From Treponema rectale (lineage in GTDB: Bacteria > Spirochaetota > Spirochaetia > Treponematales > Treponemataceae): a stretch of DNA of 64,000 nucleotides. The notes beneath the pieces are model-generated. The model was not told the DNA's origin, ran no database searches, and worked only from the letters and a program-made list of their open reading frames with translations. Both the position numbers and the translations under genes were made by a program. Below are positions 29,893 to 38,004 of this stretch, piece by piece (positions within the stretch are counted from its first letter, which is position 1; every line of letters starts with the position of its first letter). The stretch lies in contig NZ_JACHFR010000002.1 in assembly GCF_014202035.1 (NCBI RefSeq), forward strand, positions 637,718-701,717, written 5' to 3'.

Positions 29893-31530
29893 ATGAAACG
29901 AATGATTAAAGGTTTAGGGTTTGCAGCAGCATCCCTCTTGATGATTGGTTCAATGGCTTCATGCGGAAACAAATTACCAAAGTTTTCTGATGATGACATG
30001 AATGAATTTGCAAAAGTTGTTTACATGACAACTGGAAACAAACCAAGTGATACAGCAACTCAGGAAATGCTTAAAGAACTTAACAAGATTCTTAAAGAAA
30101 AAGCAAATGCTGAGCTCGAAATTTACTATATCCCATGGACAAACTATCAGACACAGTACAATCTTACTCTCGCACAGATGGATGGAACTGTTGACCTTGT
30201 TGGTACTGCTTCTGACTGGCTTGATGCATGGAAAAACTCAAAGAATGGAGCATTCTGTGCTATTCCTGAAGAAGAAATCCAGAAATGGGCTCCAAAAACA
30301 TGGAACAGCGTTTCAAAAGAACACTGGGATATGTGCCGCTACAACGGAAAAATCTATCTTATGCCTGAAGATAACTATGCACAGTGGATTAACCACGGAT
30401 TTATGTACCGCGGAGACTGGGCAAGAGAAGCTGGCCTTAAGGATGGAGTACACTCATGGGAAGATATGACAAAGTACTTCGAATACCTTACAGGTCTTAA
30501 GAAGTCAAACTTCTATGCATGGGATTCAACTGGTGCTAACTCTACTTTCCATGCAGACGGATATATTCAGTCAAAATCTGATTACATCGCCCTTGACGGT
30601 ATCAACACACTGGGAACCTTCGGTGTACGCCGTTCTAACCTTAACAAAATCTATTCACCATTCATGGAAGGTGATGAACTTGTAGAATATGCAAAGCTCA
30701 TGAAAGAATGGGATGAAATGGGTGTATGGAAGAAAGACGTATTCAACAGCACTGGTGATACACGTGAAGAACTTTACCTTGGTCAGACTGGTGTAGATCA
30801 GCATCATACACAGACATGGTATACAACAGTTCGTCCTCAGATGGATGTAAAACAGCCTGGTTCTGATGTTGGATTCTTCTGGTTCGGTGAAGAATCTGGA
30901 AACGTAACTACAATGACAATCACTCACGGTGCTATGGCTATTTCTGCTGCTTCTAAGCATAAGAGACATGCACTTGCTGTATATGATCTTCTCCGCAATG
31001 ATCCTGAATGTTACCGCCTCTTCAACTACGGTATTGAAGGAAAACAGTATGAAGTTCTTGATGCAAACAAAAATGTTATCAAAGCTTCTGAGATCAAATA
31101 CACAGAAGATGAAAACGGCAACATTAAGCTTGACGGTGAATATTACTACAGACCGGTTCTTAACGAAAAGGGAGAGAATGCTTATCCTGCAATCGTAACA
31201 GATTACTGGTGGGGACGTAATGACAATCTCGAAATCCGCAACGTAAAGGGTGCATGGGATAAGTTTGATGAAATCTGCGCTATTTATGACAAAGTAAAGG
31301 TTGATTATCCTTACGGACAGATTGTATGGGATGTAGATTCAATTCAGTCAGAGCTTTCTAACATCAGTGACGTATGGTCACGCTATATGGGTAACATCTG
31401 TTATGGTAAAACAACAGATCCGGAAGCTGATGTAAAGAAATTCAGACAGGAACTTAAGCAGGCTGGAATTGACAGAGCAATTGCTGAACTTCAGAGCCAG
31501 CTTGATGCATTCAATAAAAAGAATAAATAA
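29893..31530 (+). CDS. Extracellular sugar-binding lipoprotein of ABC transporter (LipO/YtcQ-like)
   Basis: A 545-residue solute-binding protein, at the large end of the family. The signal peptide ends in a lipobox (SMASC, mature Cys24), so it is membrane-anchored on the periplasmic side. The ribosome site TTGGAGGAACTAA decides the start. The mature part has the usual binding-protein features: an N-terminal KVVYMTTGNKPSD strand, aromatic-rich motifs (WDMCRYNGKIYLMPED) and an ANSTFHADG segment. It should capture an oligosaccharide and deliver it to the two permeases just upstream. Its place after the permeases is unusual, as binding-protein genes often come first. The hairpin cluster in front of it may allow separate, higher expression. 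Confidence 0.92.
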   Translation: MKRMIKGLGFAAASLLMIGSMASCGNKLPKFSDDDMNEFAKVVYMTTGNKPSDTATQEMLKELNKILKEKANAELEIYYIPWTNYQTQYNLTLAQMDGTVDLVGTASDWLDAWKNSKNGAFCAIPEEEIQKWAPKTWNSVSKEHWDMCRYNGKIYLMPEDNYAQWINHGFMYRGDWAREAGLKDGVHSWEDMTKYFEYLTGLKKSNFYAWDSTGANSTFHADGYIQSKSDYIALDGINTLGTFGVRRSNLNKIYSPFMEGDELVEYAKLMKEWDEMGVWKKDVFNSTGDTREELYLGQTGVDQHHTQTWYTTVRPQMDVKQPGSDVGFFWFGEESGNVTTMTITHGAMAISAASKHKRHALAVYDLLRNDPECYRLFNYGIEGKQYEVLDANKNVIKASEIKYTEDENGNIKLDGEYYYRPVLNEKGENAYPAIVTDYWWGRNDNLEIRNVKGAWDKFDEICAIYDKVKVDYPYGQIVWDVDSIQSELSNISDVWSRYMGNICYGKTTDPEADVKKFRQELKQAGIDRAIAELQSQLDAFNKKNK

Positions 31531-31544
31531 GATTAGTTAATTCT

Positions 31545-31586
31545 GCAGGTATCGCAGCCGCTGCGGTACCTGTATGTCATTTTTTT
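31545..31586 (+). terminator. Terminator after binding-protein gene
   Basis: A strong stem: CAGGTATCGCAG pairs with CTGCGGTACCTG (one internal mismatch) across a three-base loop, followed after a few bases by a T-run. It ends the transporter operon before the GH2 gene. Confidence 0.85.
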
Positions 31587-31642
31587 ACTGCTTTAGAGAA
31601 GAGGGATGCGAAGTTTTCCATTCCTCTTTTTTAGTGATTGAG

Positions 31643-31660
31643 TATGAAAACCTTTTCATA
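31643..31660. promoter_or_regulatory. 18-base operator upstream of GH2 gene (reverse orientation)
   Basis: TATGAAAACCTTTTCATA has perfect 8-base arms and is the exact reverse complement of the copies at 40239, 48822, 52686 and 58507. It lies 100 bases before the start codon. Unlike those copies, no clear -35/-10 pair is seen around it, so the promoter it controls is unresolved. Confidence 0.7.
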
Positions 31661-31759
31661 ATCAAATAGTTTTTTTTGTAATAAAGTGCCAGGTTCCGGA
31701 TTAAATTCCGCATAACATGGGTTTTTAGAACAGTCCCGGCTTTTATACAGGAGTTTAGG

Positions 31760-34072
31760 ATGAATTACAATCTTAAAGACGGATGGTTATTTAGTTTACA
31801 GAACCATTTTGAAAACCTTCATTCAGTTATTAAGTCAGGTGATTTTTGGGCAAGAGATTTTGACGATTCATCCTGGAAAAAAGTAAGTGTTCCGTACGAC
31901 TGGGCCCCTTCCTTTCCGTTCAGCAGAGAAAATTCAAGCGGAACAGGATATCTTCCTGGTGGTACCGGCTGGTTCCGCTGTCATTTTGACGGCAGCACCA
32001 TGAAGAATAAACGGGTACGTGTATGTTTTGATGGAGTTTATAAACATGCCCGCGTATGGTGTAACGGTTATTATTTTGGAAATCATCAGAATGGTTTTAC
32101 ATCATTTGAATTTGATATAACAGAAAGTATTAAGACAGACAGTGAAAATGTTCTTGCAGTATGTGTCAGTCATGAAGACATAGCTGACTGCCGCTGGTAT
32201 ACAGGAAGCGGAATAATGCGTCCTGTTGTGCTTAAGGTTACAGATGACTGTCATATAACAGACGACGGAGTTTTCTTTTATTCTAAAGATAATAAGCAGA
32301 TTTATGTAGATACCCGCGTAAAAAATGCCGGAAGTATTAAACATGCTCTTGAAGTAACTGTTAATCTTGCTGATAAGGACGGAAAAAGCGTTTACACAAG
32401 AACTCAGAAAGGAGATATAGCTGCTTCAGAAACAGCATCCTATGAATTTACTTATGAACTGCCGGAAGTGCATGAATGGTCTCCGGAAGATCCGTATCTC
32501 TATACTTTGAATGTTTCAGTTGTAAGTGACGGTAAAGAAAGTGACAGCTGTTCTCAGCAGGTAGGAATTCGTGAACTTAAGTTTGATGCTGACAAAGGAT
32601 TTTTCTGTAATGGAAAGAGTTACAAGTTTAAGGGACTTTGTGTTCATGAAGATGCAGGCTGCTGGGGTAATGCAGTTCCTAAGGAAGTGTGGGCCCGCCG
32701 TCTTGCAAAGCTTCAGGAAGCAGGATGTAATGCAATCCGCATGAGTCATAATCCTCATTCAGATGAGCTTTATCAGCTTTGTGATGAAATGGGATTCTTT
32801 GTCATGGATGAAATCTATGATGAATGGCAGGAACCGAAGAATAAATGGTGGCAGGGTCATAATGTTTATCCGCCAAGCCATCAGGGAATTACAGATGATT
32901 TCTTAAGCTGTTATAAAGATGACTGCCGTTCATTTGTAGTACGCCGCCGCAATCATCCTTGTGTTGTTATGTATTCAATCGGTAACGAAATTGACTATCC
33001 GAACGATCCTTACTGTTCTCCAAAATTTAAGGAGATGACGGGAAATAACGATGCTTCAAAACCGGCAGCAGAAAGACAGTTCAATCCAAATCATCCTGAT
33101 ATCGGACAGATTGGCGGAATAGCAAAAATGCTTTCGGCACAGGTAAAGCTCTGGGATACGACCCGTCCTGTAACCATGGCTCTTGCATTCCCTGAACTTT
33201 CCAGTGATACGGGAGTTGTGGATGCCCTTGATGTTATCGGTTACAACTATAAGGAACAGTTTTATAAAGAAGACCACAAACGTTTCCCGAATAAAATGTT
33301 TGTAGGTAGTGAAAACCAGCACGGTCTTGATGCATGGCGTGCTGTTACTGATAACGAATACATTGCAGGACAGTTCCTCTGGACAGGAATTGACTATCTG
33401 GGAGAAGCAAAAGGCTGGCCTGTACATGGAAGTTATGCAGGTCTTTTAACGCTTGCAGGCTTTGAAAAGCCGATGTACTACTTCCGCAAAGGTTTGTGGA
33501 GCAGTGAGAAGTTCTGTAAGATTTTTACAGCTGTTAGCGAAGAAGATTACTGGAACAGACCATGGCTTGAAAGCTGGAATTATGCTTCCGGAACAAAAGT
33601 TGATGTCCGTGTTTTCTCTAATGAAGATGAAGTTGAACTTTTTGTAAACGGAAAGTCAGCCGGTAAGGCAAACCCTAAAGAAAAAGGTTTTGCTGAATTC
33701 ACACTTGATTATGAAGAAGGAGAGATTTCTGTAAAAGCTTCTTCCAGCGATGATGTAATCGTAACGACTGGTGCTGCAGTTGCCTTTAATGCAACGGTTG
33801 TTTCTGGTGAAGAAGTTCAGCAGATAGAAGTTTCTGTTGTTGATGATCTGGATAATCCTGTAGTAACAGATTCTTCACTTATCACAGTAGAAACAGAAGG
33901 CTGCGTGCTTGCAGGAATTGAAAACGGAGACCTTGCAGATGTAACTGAATATTCTGCAAATTACCGTCATGCCTATAACGGAAAATTGATTGTTTACGTA
34001 AAAAAATGTTCAGACAACGCAAGCGTAACTTTCAGAAGTGCAGGTAAAACTGAACTTACAGTAGAAGTATGA
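31760..34072 (+). CDS. Glycoside hydrolase family 2 enzyme (beta-galactosidase-like)
   Basis: A 770-residue GH2 retaining glycosidase, likely a beta-galactosidase acting on imported oligosaccharides. It has no signal peptide, so it is cytoplasmic. The layout is classic: an N-terminal jelly-roll sugar-binding domain (about 1-180, with GGTGWFRCHF), an Ig-like domain (about 185-275), a TIM barrel with the GH2 signature NAIRMSHNPHSDELYQLCDE (about 280-570), then Ig-like C-terminal domains. The acid/base is Glu410 in SIGNEID. The nucleophile is probably Glu518 in VGSENQH. The ribosome site is CAGGAGTTTAGG. It follows the transporter operon after a terminator and has its own operator copy, so it belongs to the same regulon. 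Beta-glucuronidase or another GH2 activity cannot be excluded. Confidence 0.9.
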   Translation: MNYNLKDGWLFSLQNHFENLHSVIKSGDFWARDFDDSSWKKVSVPYDWAPSFPFSRENSSGTGYLPGGTGWFRCHFDGSTMKNKRVRVCFDGVYKHARVWCNGYYFGNHQNGFTSFEFDITESIKTDSENVLAVCVSHEDIADCRWYTGSGIMRPVVLKVTDDCHITDDGVFFYSKDNKQIYVDTRVKNAGSIKHALEVTVNLADKDGKSVYTRTQKGDIAASETASYEFTYELPEVHEWSPEDPYLYTLNVSVVSDGKESDSCSQQVGIRELKFDADKGFFCNGKSYKFKGLCVHEDAGCWGNAVPKEVWARRLAKLQEAGCNAIRMSHNPHSDELYQLCDEMGFFVMDEIYDEWQEPKNKWWQGHNVYPPSHQGITDDFLSCYKDDCRSFVVRRRNHPCVVMYSIGNEIDYPNDPYCSPKFKEMTGNNDASKPAAERQFNPNHPDIGQIGGIAKMLSAQVKLWDTTRPVTMALAFPELSSDTGVVDALDVIGYNYKEQFYKEDHKRFPNKMFVGSENQHGLDAWRAVTDNEYIAGQFLWTGIDYLGEAKGWPVHGSYAGLLTLAGFEKPMYYFRKGLWSSEKFCKIFTAVSEEDYWNRPWLESWNYASGTKVDVRVFSNEDEVELFVNGKSAGKANPKEKGFAEFTLDYEEGEISVKASSSDDVIVTTGAAVAFNATVVSGEEVQQIEVSVVDDLDNPVVTDSSLITVETEGCVLAGIENGDLADVTEYSANYRHAYNGKLIVYVKKCSDNASVTFRSAGKTELTVEV

Positions 34073-34105
34073 TGAAAATACTTAATTAAAATATCAGAAG
34101 CAGGG

Positions 34106-34147
34106 AATAAGCCCTCCGGTAAATAACCGGAGGGCTTATTTTTTTTT
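34106..34147 (+). terminator. Terminator after GH2 gene (first of two identical copies)
   Basis: GCCCTCCGGT pairs with ACCGGAGGGC across a loop of about five bases, followed by nine T. A 39-base stretch beginning at 34106 recurs exactly at 34810-34848. Confidence 0.9.
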
Positions 34148-34170
34148 CGCCATTACTATAGCAATGGGGT

Positions 34171-34196
34171 AGTAGAGAACTTGACAGTTCTCTACT
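34171..34196. promoter_or_regulatory. 11-base-arm inverted repeat upstream of small lipoprotein
   Basis: AGTAGAGAACT and AGTTCTCTACT form a perfect inverted repeat around TGAC, about 55 bases before the start at 34252. It could be an operator or an RNA hairpin. There is no T-run. A TTGACA inside it has no matching -10 box at the normal distance. Confidence 0.5.
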
Positions 34197-34251
34197 AAAG
34201 ACTTCCTGTTAATCCTTTTGAGATTAGGAAAAAAGTTAAAGGAGGATATAT

Positions 34252-34776
34252 ATGAAACTTTTTAAAAAATTAATGGGAGCATTTGCTTGTGTGATTTTAT
34301 TTACAGGGTGTCAGGAAAAAGTAGAAGATAATCCTGAGAATAGTTATGAGTATATTTGCGGAGAATATGAAACTTCTTATGGTACGCTTGTGATTACTCC
34401 TACAGAGAATTATCTTCTTACTGATTCTGATGAAAAACTCGATACTGATGTTTCTTATGATTATGACGGTTATGCAGAAGTTCGTTTGGTTTCCTCAAGA
34501 AAAACAGAAACCGTAGCAGTGTCTTCTTACTATGCGGATAAAACTACAGAGATTCATTTTGAGTTGCAGAAAAATCATGGTACATTAATTGAAAAATTAG
34601 AAACTATTTATGGTGATACTTTATATACTGATAAAGATAAAACATCACCTAAGTTTACATGGTATTTTTCAGAAAAAGTATATGGGTGTTATGAGAGTAA
34701 TAATTCTGTAACCTATACAGGTGAGGGGAGTGAAAGGTATTATTCTGAAATAATAAAGATAAATCAATTTGATTAA
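34252..34776 (+). CDS. Small lipoprotein of unknown function
   Basis: A 174-residue protein with a clear lipobox (LFTGC, mature Cys20) and an excellent ribosome site (AAAGGAGGATATAT). The mature part is rich in Tyr, Thr and acidic residues and looks like a small beta protein (CGEYETSYGTLVITPTENY). I do not recognise a family. It stands alone between two identical terminators, with an inverted repeat upstream, and does not carry the shared 18-base operator, so it is probably a separate cassette and not part of the glycan regulon. Confidence 0.8.
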   Translation: MKLFKKLMGAFACVILFTGCQEKVEDNPENSYEYICGEYETSYGTLVITPTENYLLTDSDEKLDTDVSYDYDGYAEVRLVSSRKTETVAVSSYYADKTTEIHFELQKNHGTLIEKLETIYGDTLYTDKDKTSPKFTWYFSEKVYGCYESNNSVTYTGEGSERYYSEIIKINQFD

Positions 34777-34809
34777 ATGTGAATCTGATAAAAAAAGTAC
34801 AGCTCCCAT

Positions 34810-34848
34810 AATAAGCCCTCCGGTAAATAACCGGAGGGCTTATTTTTT
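34810..34848 (+). terminator. Terminator after small lipoprotein (second identical copy)
   Basis: The same GCCCTCCGGT/ACCGGAGGGC stem and T-run as at 34106, identical over 39 bases including the loop. Confidence 0.9.
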
Positions 34849-34863
34849 ATCATGAGTTTTTAT

Positions 34864-34892
34864 TTGAAAAAGCAGTGATTTAGCTTTAAAAT
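34864..34892 (+). promoter_or_regulatory. Promoter of diguanylate cyclase gene, very close to its ATG
   Basis: TTGAAA (34864-34869), a 17-base spacer, then TAAAAT (34887-34892). The ATG at 34899 is only six bases after the -10 box, which would give a leaderless or near-leaderless transcript. Confidence 0.6.
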
Positions 34893-34898
34893 AGAAGT

Positions 34899-36278
34899 AT
34901 GAATTTTCAGGATTTAGTTGATTCCTTTGAAAAGGCAAGTGCTGTTATGTCAGTCAGAAAAACTGACGACGGCCATTATGACGAAATAAGAATTGTCTGT
35001 GCAAATGACAGCTATAAACAGATAATGGGCACTGGTTATTATAACAACATGATTTATTCAGAACTTGTGCCTAAAGAACCGAATTTTGAAGATTTCTGTT
35101 ATAGGGCTGCCGTTTTAAAACAGTCTCTTCACACTTATGTAGATGCAAAATCCATGGATGTTTGGACCGATGGCGTTTATTCACCCTTATCCTCTGAATT
35201 GGATAAAGACGGTCTTTATTATTTTTTATTTTCCTTTGAGTTCACTAAAAAACCAGAATCAGAAAGAATGTCAAATGTTTCTATGGAAACTGCTTCAAAT
35301 GTTATTCAGACCTGTATAAATTTACGCGGGACAGATAATTTTTATGAAAGCATGAATAAAGTTATTTCTGATATTCAAAAGATTACTGATTCATTCTGCA
35401 GCTGTATCATTATGATAGACAGCTCACAGAAAAAATATGCACCTCTGTGTTCAAAGTTTAATAATGATGATGTTTCAATAAATGACTTTATGCCTTATCT
35501 GACTCCTGATGTAGTATTCTCCTGGGAAGAGACTATCGGAAAACATGATAACGTAATTATAAAAAATGAATTTGATATGGCAGAACTTGAAAAAATTAAT
35601 CCTGTCTGGGTAAAAAGCCTTAAAGGGGCCGGGGTAAAAACTCTTATTCTTGTTCCTCTTACAAAAGGTAAAAAAATGATGGGCGTTCTGTTTGTTACCA
35701 ATTTTAATACTGACAAAATTGTAGAACTAAAAGAGTATATTGAATTAAGTGCTTTTTTTCTTTCTGCAGAAGTTGCAAGTAATGAACTTATGGAACGCCT
35801 GGAATACATGAGTAATATAGATACTCTTACAGGAGTTAAAAACCGTAATTCTATGAATGCCAGAGTAGACTGGCATGTTAAAAAGAGTTACACGGTTGCA
35901 GTTCCATATGGTGTAATATTTGTGGACTTAAATGGACTTAAGCAGTGCAATGATACAGGAGGACATGAAGCAGGAGATGCCCTCTTAATAAATGCAGCAA
36001 ATCTTTTAAGACGGCATTTTGAAAATTATGAAATCTATCGTTCTGGGGGAGATGAATTTGTAATAATTCTTCCAGGGTGCCAGAAAGATGAACTTGAAGA
36101 AAAAGTAAAAAAACTTCGCTCAGAAACAGGATATGGTTCAGACGTTTGTCTTGCAATTGGTTCCGCATGGACTCAGAATGAACAGGAATTGCGAATGTGC
36201 ATGCATATCGCCGATGAAGCAATGTACGCCGACAAAAACGAATATTACCGTCAGCACAAAGAAGTAAAAAAAAGATAG
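34899..36278 (+). CDS. GGDEF diguanylate cyclase with N-terminal sensor domains
   Basis: A 459-residue cytoplasmic protein that should make cyclic di-GMP from GTP. The N-terminal 120 residues look PAS-like. Residues about 145-290 look GAF-like (FYESMNKVISDIQKITDSF ... TLILVPLTKGKKMMGVLFV). The catalytic GGDEF domain occupies about 310-455, with the substrate motif DLNGLKQCND and the signature SGGDEF at 382-387, intact. No RxxD inhibitory site is obvious just before it. There is no signal peptide or membrane segment. No ribosome site precedes the ATG, and the promoter lies so close that translation may be leaderless; M17 is an alternative start. It links the locus to second-messenger control only by position. 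Confidence 0.92.
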   Translation: MNFQDLVDSFEKASAVMSVRKTDDGHYDEIRIVCANDSYKQIMGTGYYNNMIYSELVPKEPNFEDFCYRAAVLKQSLHTYVDAKSMDVWTDGVYSPLSSELDKDGLYYFLFSFEFTKKPESERMSNVSMETASNVIQTCINLRGTDNFYESMNKVISDIQKITDSFCSCIIMIDSSQKKYAPLCSKFNNDDVSINDFMPYLTPDVVFSWEETIGKHDNVIIKNEFDMAELEKINPVWVKSLKGAGVKTLILVPLTKGKKMMGVLFVTNFNTDKIVELKEYIELSAFFLSAEVASNELMERLEYMSNIDTLTGVKNRNSMNARVDWHVKKSYTVAVPYGVIFVDLNGLKQCNDTGGHEAGDALLINAANLLRRHFENYEIYRSGGDEFVIILPGCQKDELEEKVKKLRSETGYGSDVCLAIGSAWTQNEQELRMCMHIADEAMYADKNEYYRQHKEVKKR

Positions 36279-36286
36279 GATTATGT

Positions 36287-36333
36287 AAAAATGGAACAAA
36301 TCGTAAGTTCAACCTGCGATTTGTTCCATTTTT
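36287..36333 (+). terminator. Terminator after diguanylate cyclase
   Basis: ATGGAACAAATCG pairs with CGATTTGTTCCAT and is flanked by A-rich and T-rich runs. It may work in both directions. Confidence 0.85.
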
Positions 36334-36337
36334 AAAA

Positions 36338-36376
36338 CAAAAAAAGCCCGGCCTTTCAAAAGCGAAAGCCGGGCTT
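36338..36376 (-). terminator. Terminator of the kduD-gntR-kduI operon
   Basis: Read on the minus strand, AAAGCCCGGCTTTC pairs with the GC-rich partner arm and ends in a T-run just past the kduI stop at 36399. Confidence 0.85.
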
Positions 36377-36398
36377 TAGTGTTTACAGTTCGTAAAAC

Positions 36399-37241
36399 CT
36401 ATCTCAAATCCTGTGTTTTAATCCAGTCCTGATCTGTATATGTACGGTTTTCACCAGCCATACTCCAGATAAAGGTGTAGTTGCGTGTTCCGCAGCCTGA
36501 GTGGATTGACCAGCTTGGGTTGATGACAGCTTCATCATTGTGCATTACGATGTGACGGGTTTCCTGTGGTTCACCAAAGAAGTGGAACAAAGCCTGATCT
36601 TCAGGAATATCAAAATAGAAGTAAACTTCCATGCGGCGCTCGTGAGTGTGAGCCGGCATTGTATTCCATACAGAACCTGGTTCAAGGTGAGTAAGACCCA
36701 TAGAAAGCTGGCATGTATCAAGAACATCCGGGTGAATGTACTGATTGATGGTGCGTTCATTACTTTCTTCAAGAGAACCAAGATGAACGTGTTTTGCATC
36801 ATTCAGTGTAATAAGTTTAAGTGGAAAAGCCCTGTGTGCCGGAGTAGAGTTCATGTAGAATTTTGCAGGTTTAGCAGCATCCTTTGAAGAAAGCATAACC
36901 TTTTTTGTACCCATTGGAATGTAAAGTGCATCATAGTGGTTAAGGGTATAATCCGTACCGTCTACATTTACGACACCGGTCTCTCCGATATTGATTATTC
37001 CAAGTTCACGGCGTTCAAGAAAATAATTTACACCGAAGTCTTTCATTGCATCGATGTTTTTTTCAAGATCTACTTTTTCTGTGGTAGGCATTGCACCTAA
37101 TGTAACTATGCGGTCAACATGTGAATAAACTGCACTTACATCATTTGCATTGAAAATATTCTGAATGAGGAATTCTTTGCGAAGTTCTTCAGTTGTCATG
37201 TGCTTGAAGGCTTCTTTTCCTGTAGAATAACGTACATCCAT
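36399..37241 (-). CDS. kduI: 5-dehydro-4-deoxy-D-glucuronate isomerase
   Basis: A 280-residue cupin isomerase that converts 5-keto-4-deoxyuronate (from unsaturated galacturonate released from pectin) to 3-deoxy-D-glycero-2,5-hexodiulosonate. Length and sequence match KduI over the whole protein (MDVRYSTGKEAFKHMTTEEL at the start). The zinc ligands known from the family are all present: His198, His200 and Glu205 in HTHERRME, and His247 in SIHSGCGTRNYTF. It is cytoplasmic. The ribosome site on the minus strand is CAGGGAGATTTTT. It is the last gene of a three-gene minus-strand operon, 23 bases after the regulator gene. Confidence 0.97.
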   Translation of the reverse strand: MDVRYSTGKEAFKHMTTEELRKEFLIQNIFNANDVSAVYSHVDRIVTLGAMPTTEKVDLEKNIDAMKDFGVNYFLERRELGIINIGETGVVNVDGTDYTLNHYDALYIPMGTKKVMLSSKDAAKPAKFYMNSTPAHRAFPLKLITLNDAKHVHLGSLEESNERTINQYIHPDVLDTCQLSMGLTHLEPGSVWNTMPAHTHERRMEVYFYFDIPEDQALFHFFGEPQETRHIVMHNDEAVINPSWSIHSGCGTRNYTFIWSMAGENRTYTDQDWIKTQDLR

Positions 37242-37264
37242 TTTATAAAAATCTCCCTGTTAGT

Positions 37265-37990
37265 TCAGTTGTAATATTGTTGAGTGTAAGAGTTCCAGAA
37301 TTCTTTTTGCAGCGGCGGAATGAAAAAATGTGCACATTCTTTAAGAACATCTTCATTGGTTCGCCTGATTCCGTCGTGCAGATGCCGTCCGATAAGCTTT
37401 GGTATAGAATCTGTATCATGCTGTTTAATGGCCTCAACAAGATTTTTATGTCCCGAAACCATTGATGTATAACTCATAGTGTTTTTATAGTCCAGCATTC
37501 TGAATCGGGTATATTCAATTTTCTGTTCCTGAATCATATTCCAGATATGTTCGCAGTTGCGTTCACGGTACCAGATAAGGTGCAGCTGATTATCCAGATT
37601 GAAAAACTGAGTGCTGTCGATTTCTTTTTCAGCTGTAAGGATTTCCTGAAGCCGGATATTATGCTCAAGTTCTTCAATAATGAAAGCAGAAGGATTTGAA
37701 TTGATGAATTCGCATATAATATTTGCTTCAAGAACGGTTCTCATGTGAATTATCTGATAAACCTTGTCCATGTTCAAAAGTGAAGCATGAGTTCCGTAGT
37801 ATGGTTTTATTTCTACGAGACCCATGTCACTAAGACGACGCAATGCTGTACGGACAGGCGGGCGGGTTACATTAAAACGCTGGCATATTTCGTTTTCAGA
37901 AATTTCCTGACCAGGTTTTATCGTAAGGTCCAGAAGTTCGTTTTTGAGAGTCTCAAATATGATTGTTCCGGCGTCTTGAGAAGAATTCAT
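37265..37990 (-). CDS. GntR/FCD-family transcriptional regulator of kdu operon
   Basis: A 241-residue regulator. The winged helix-turn-helix lies at about 10-75 (EISENEICQRFNVTRPPVR, typical of GntR). The C-terminal FCD ligand-binding domain lies at about 78-215. Likely metal ligands are Asp133, His137, His181 and His203. It sits between kduD and kduI with gaps of 14 and 23 bases, so it is co-transcribed and probably autoregulated. Regulators of this family in uronate loci (UxuR/ExuR-like, KdgR-like GntR) respond to hexuronate intermediates; the exact ligand here is inference. It is the only transcription factor in the window and is not the expected binder of the LacI-type 18-base operator. 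Confidence 0.9.
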   Translation of the reverse strand: MNSSQDAGTIIFETLKNELLDLTIKPGQEISENEICQRFNVTRPPVRTALRRLSDMGLVEIKPYYGTHASLLNMDKVYQIIHMRTVLEANIICEFINSNPSAFIIEELEHNIRLQEILTAEKEIDSTQFFNLDNQLHLIWYRERNCEHIWNMIQEQKIEYTRFRMLDYKNTMSYTSMVSGHKNLVEAIKQHDTDSIPKLIGRHLHDGIRRTNEDVLKECAHFFIPPLQKEFWNSYTQQYYN

Positions 37991-38004
37991 TACGAAGCCT
38001 CAGA

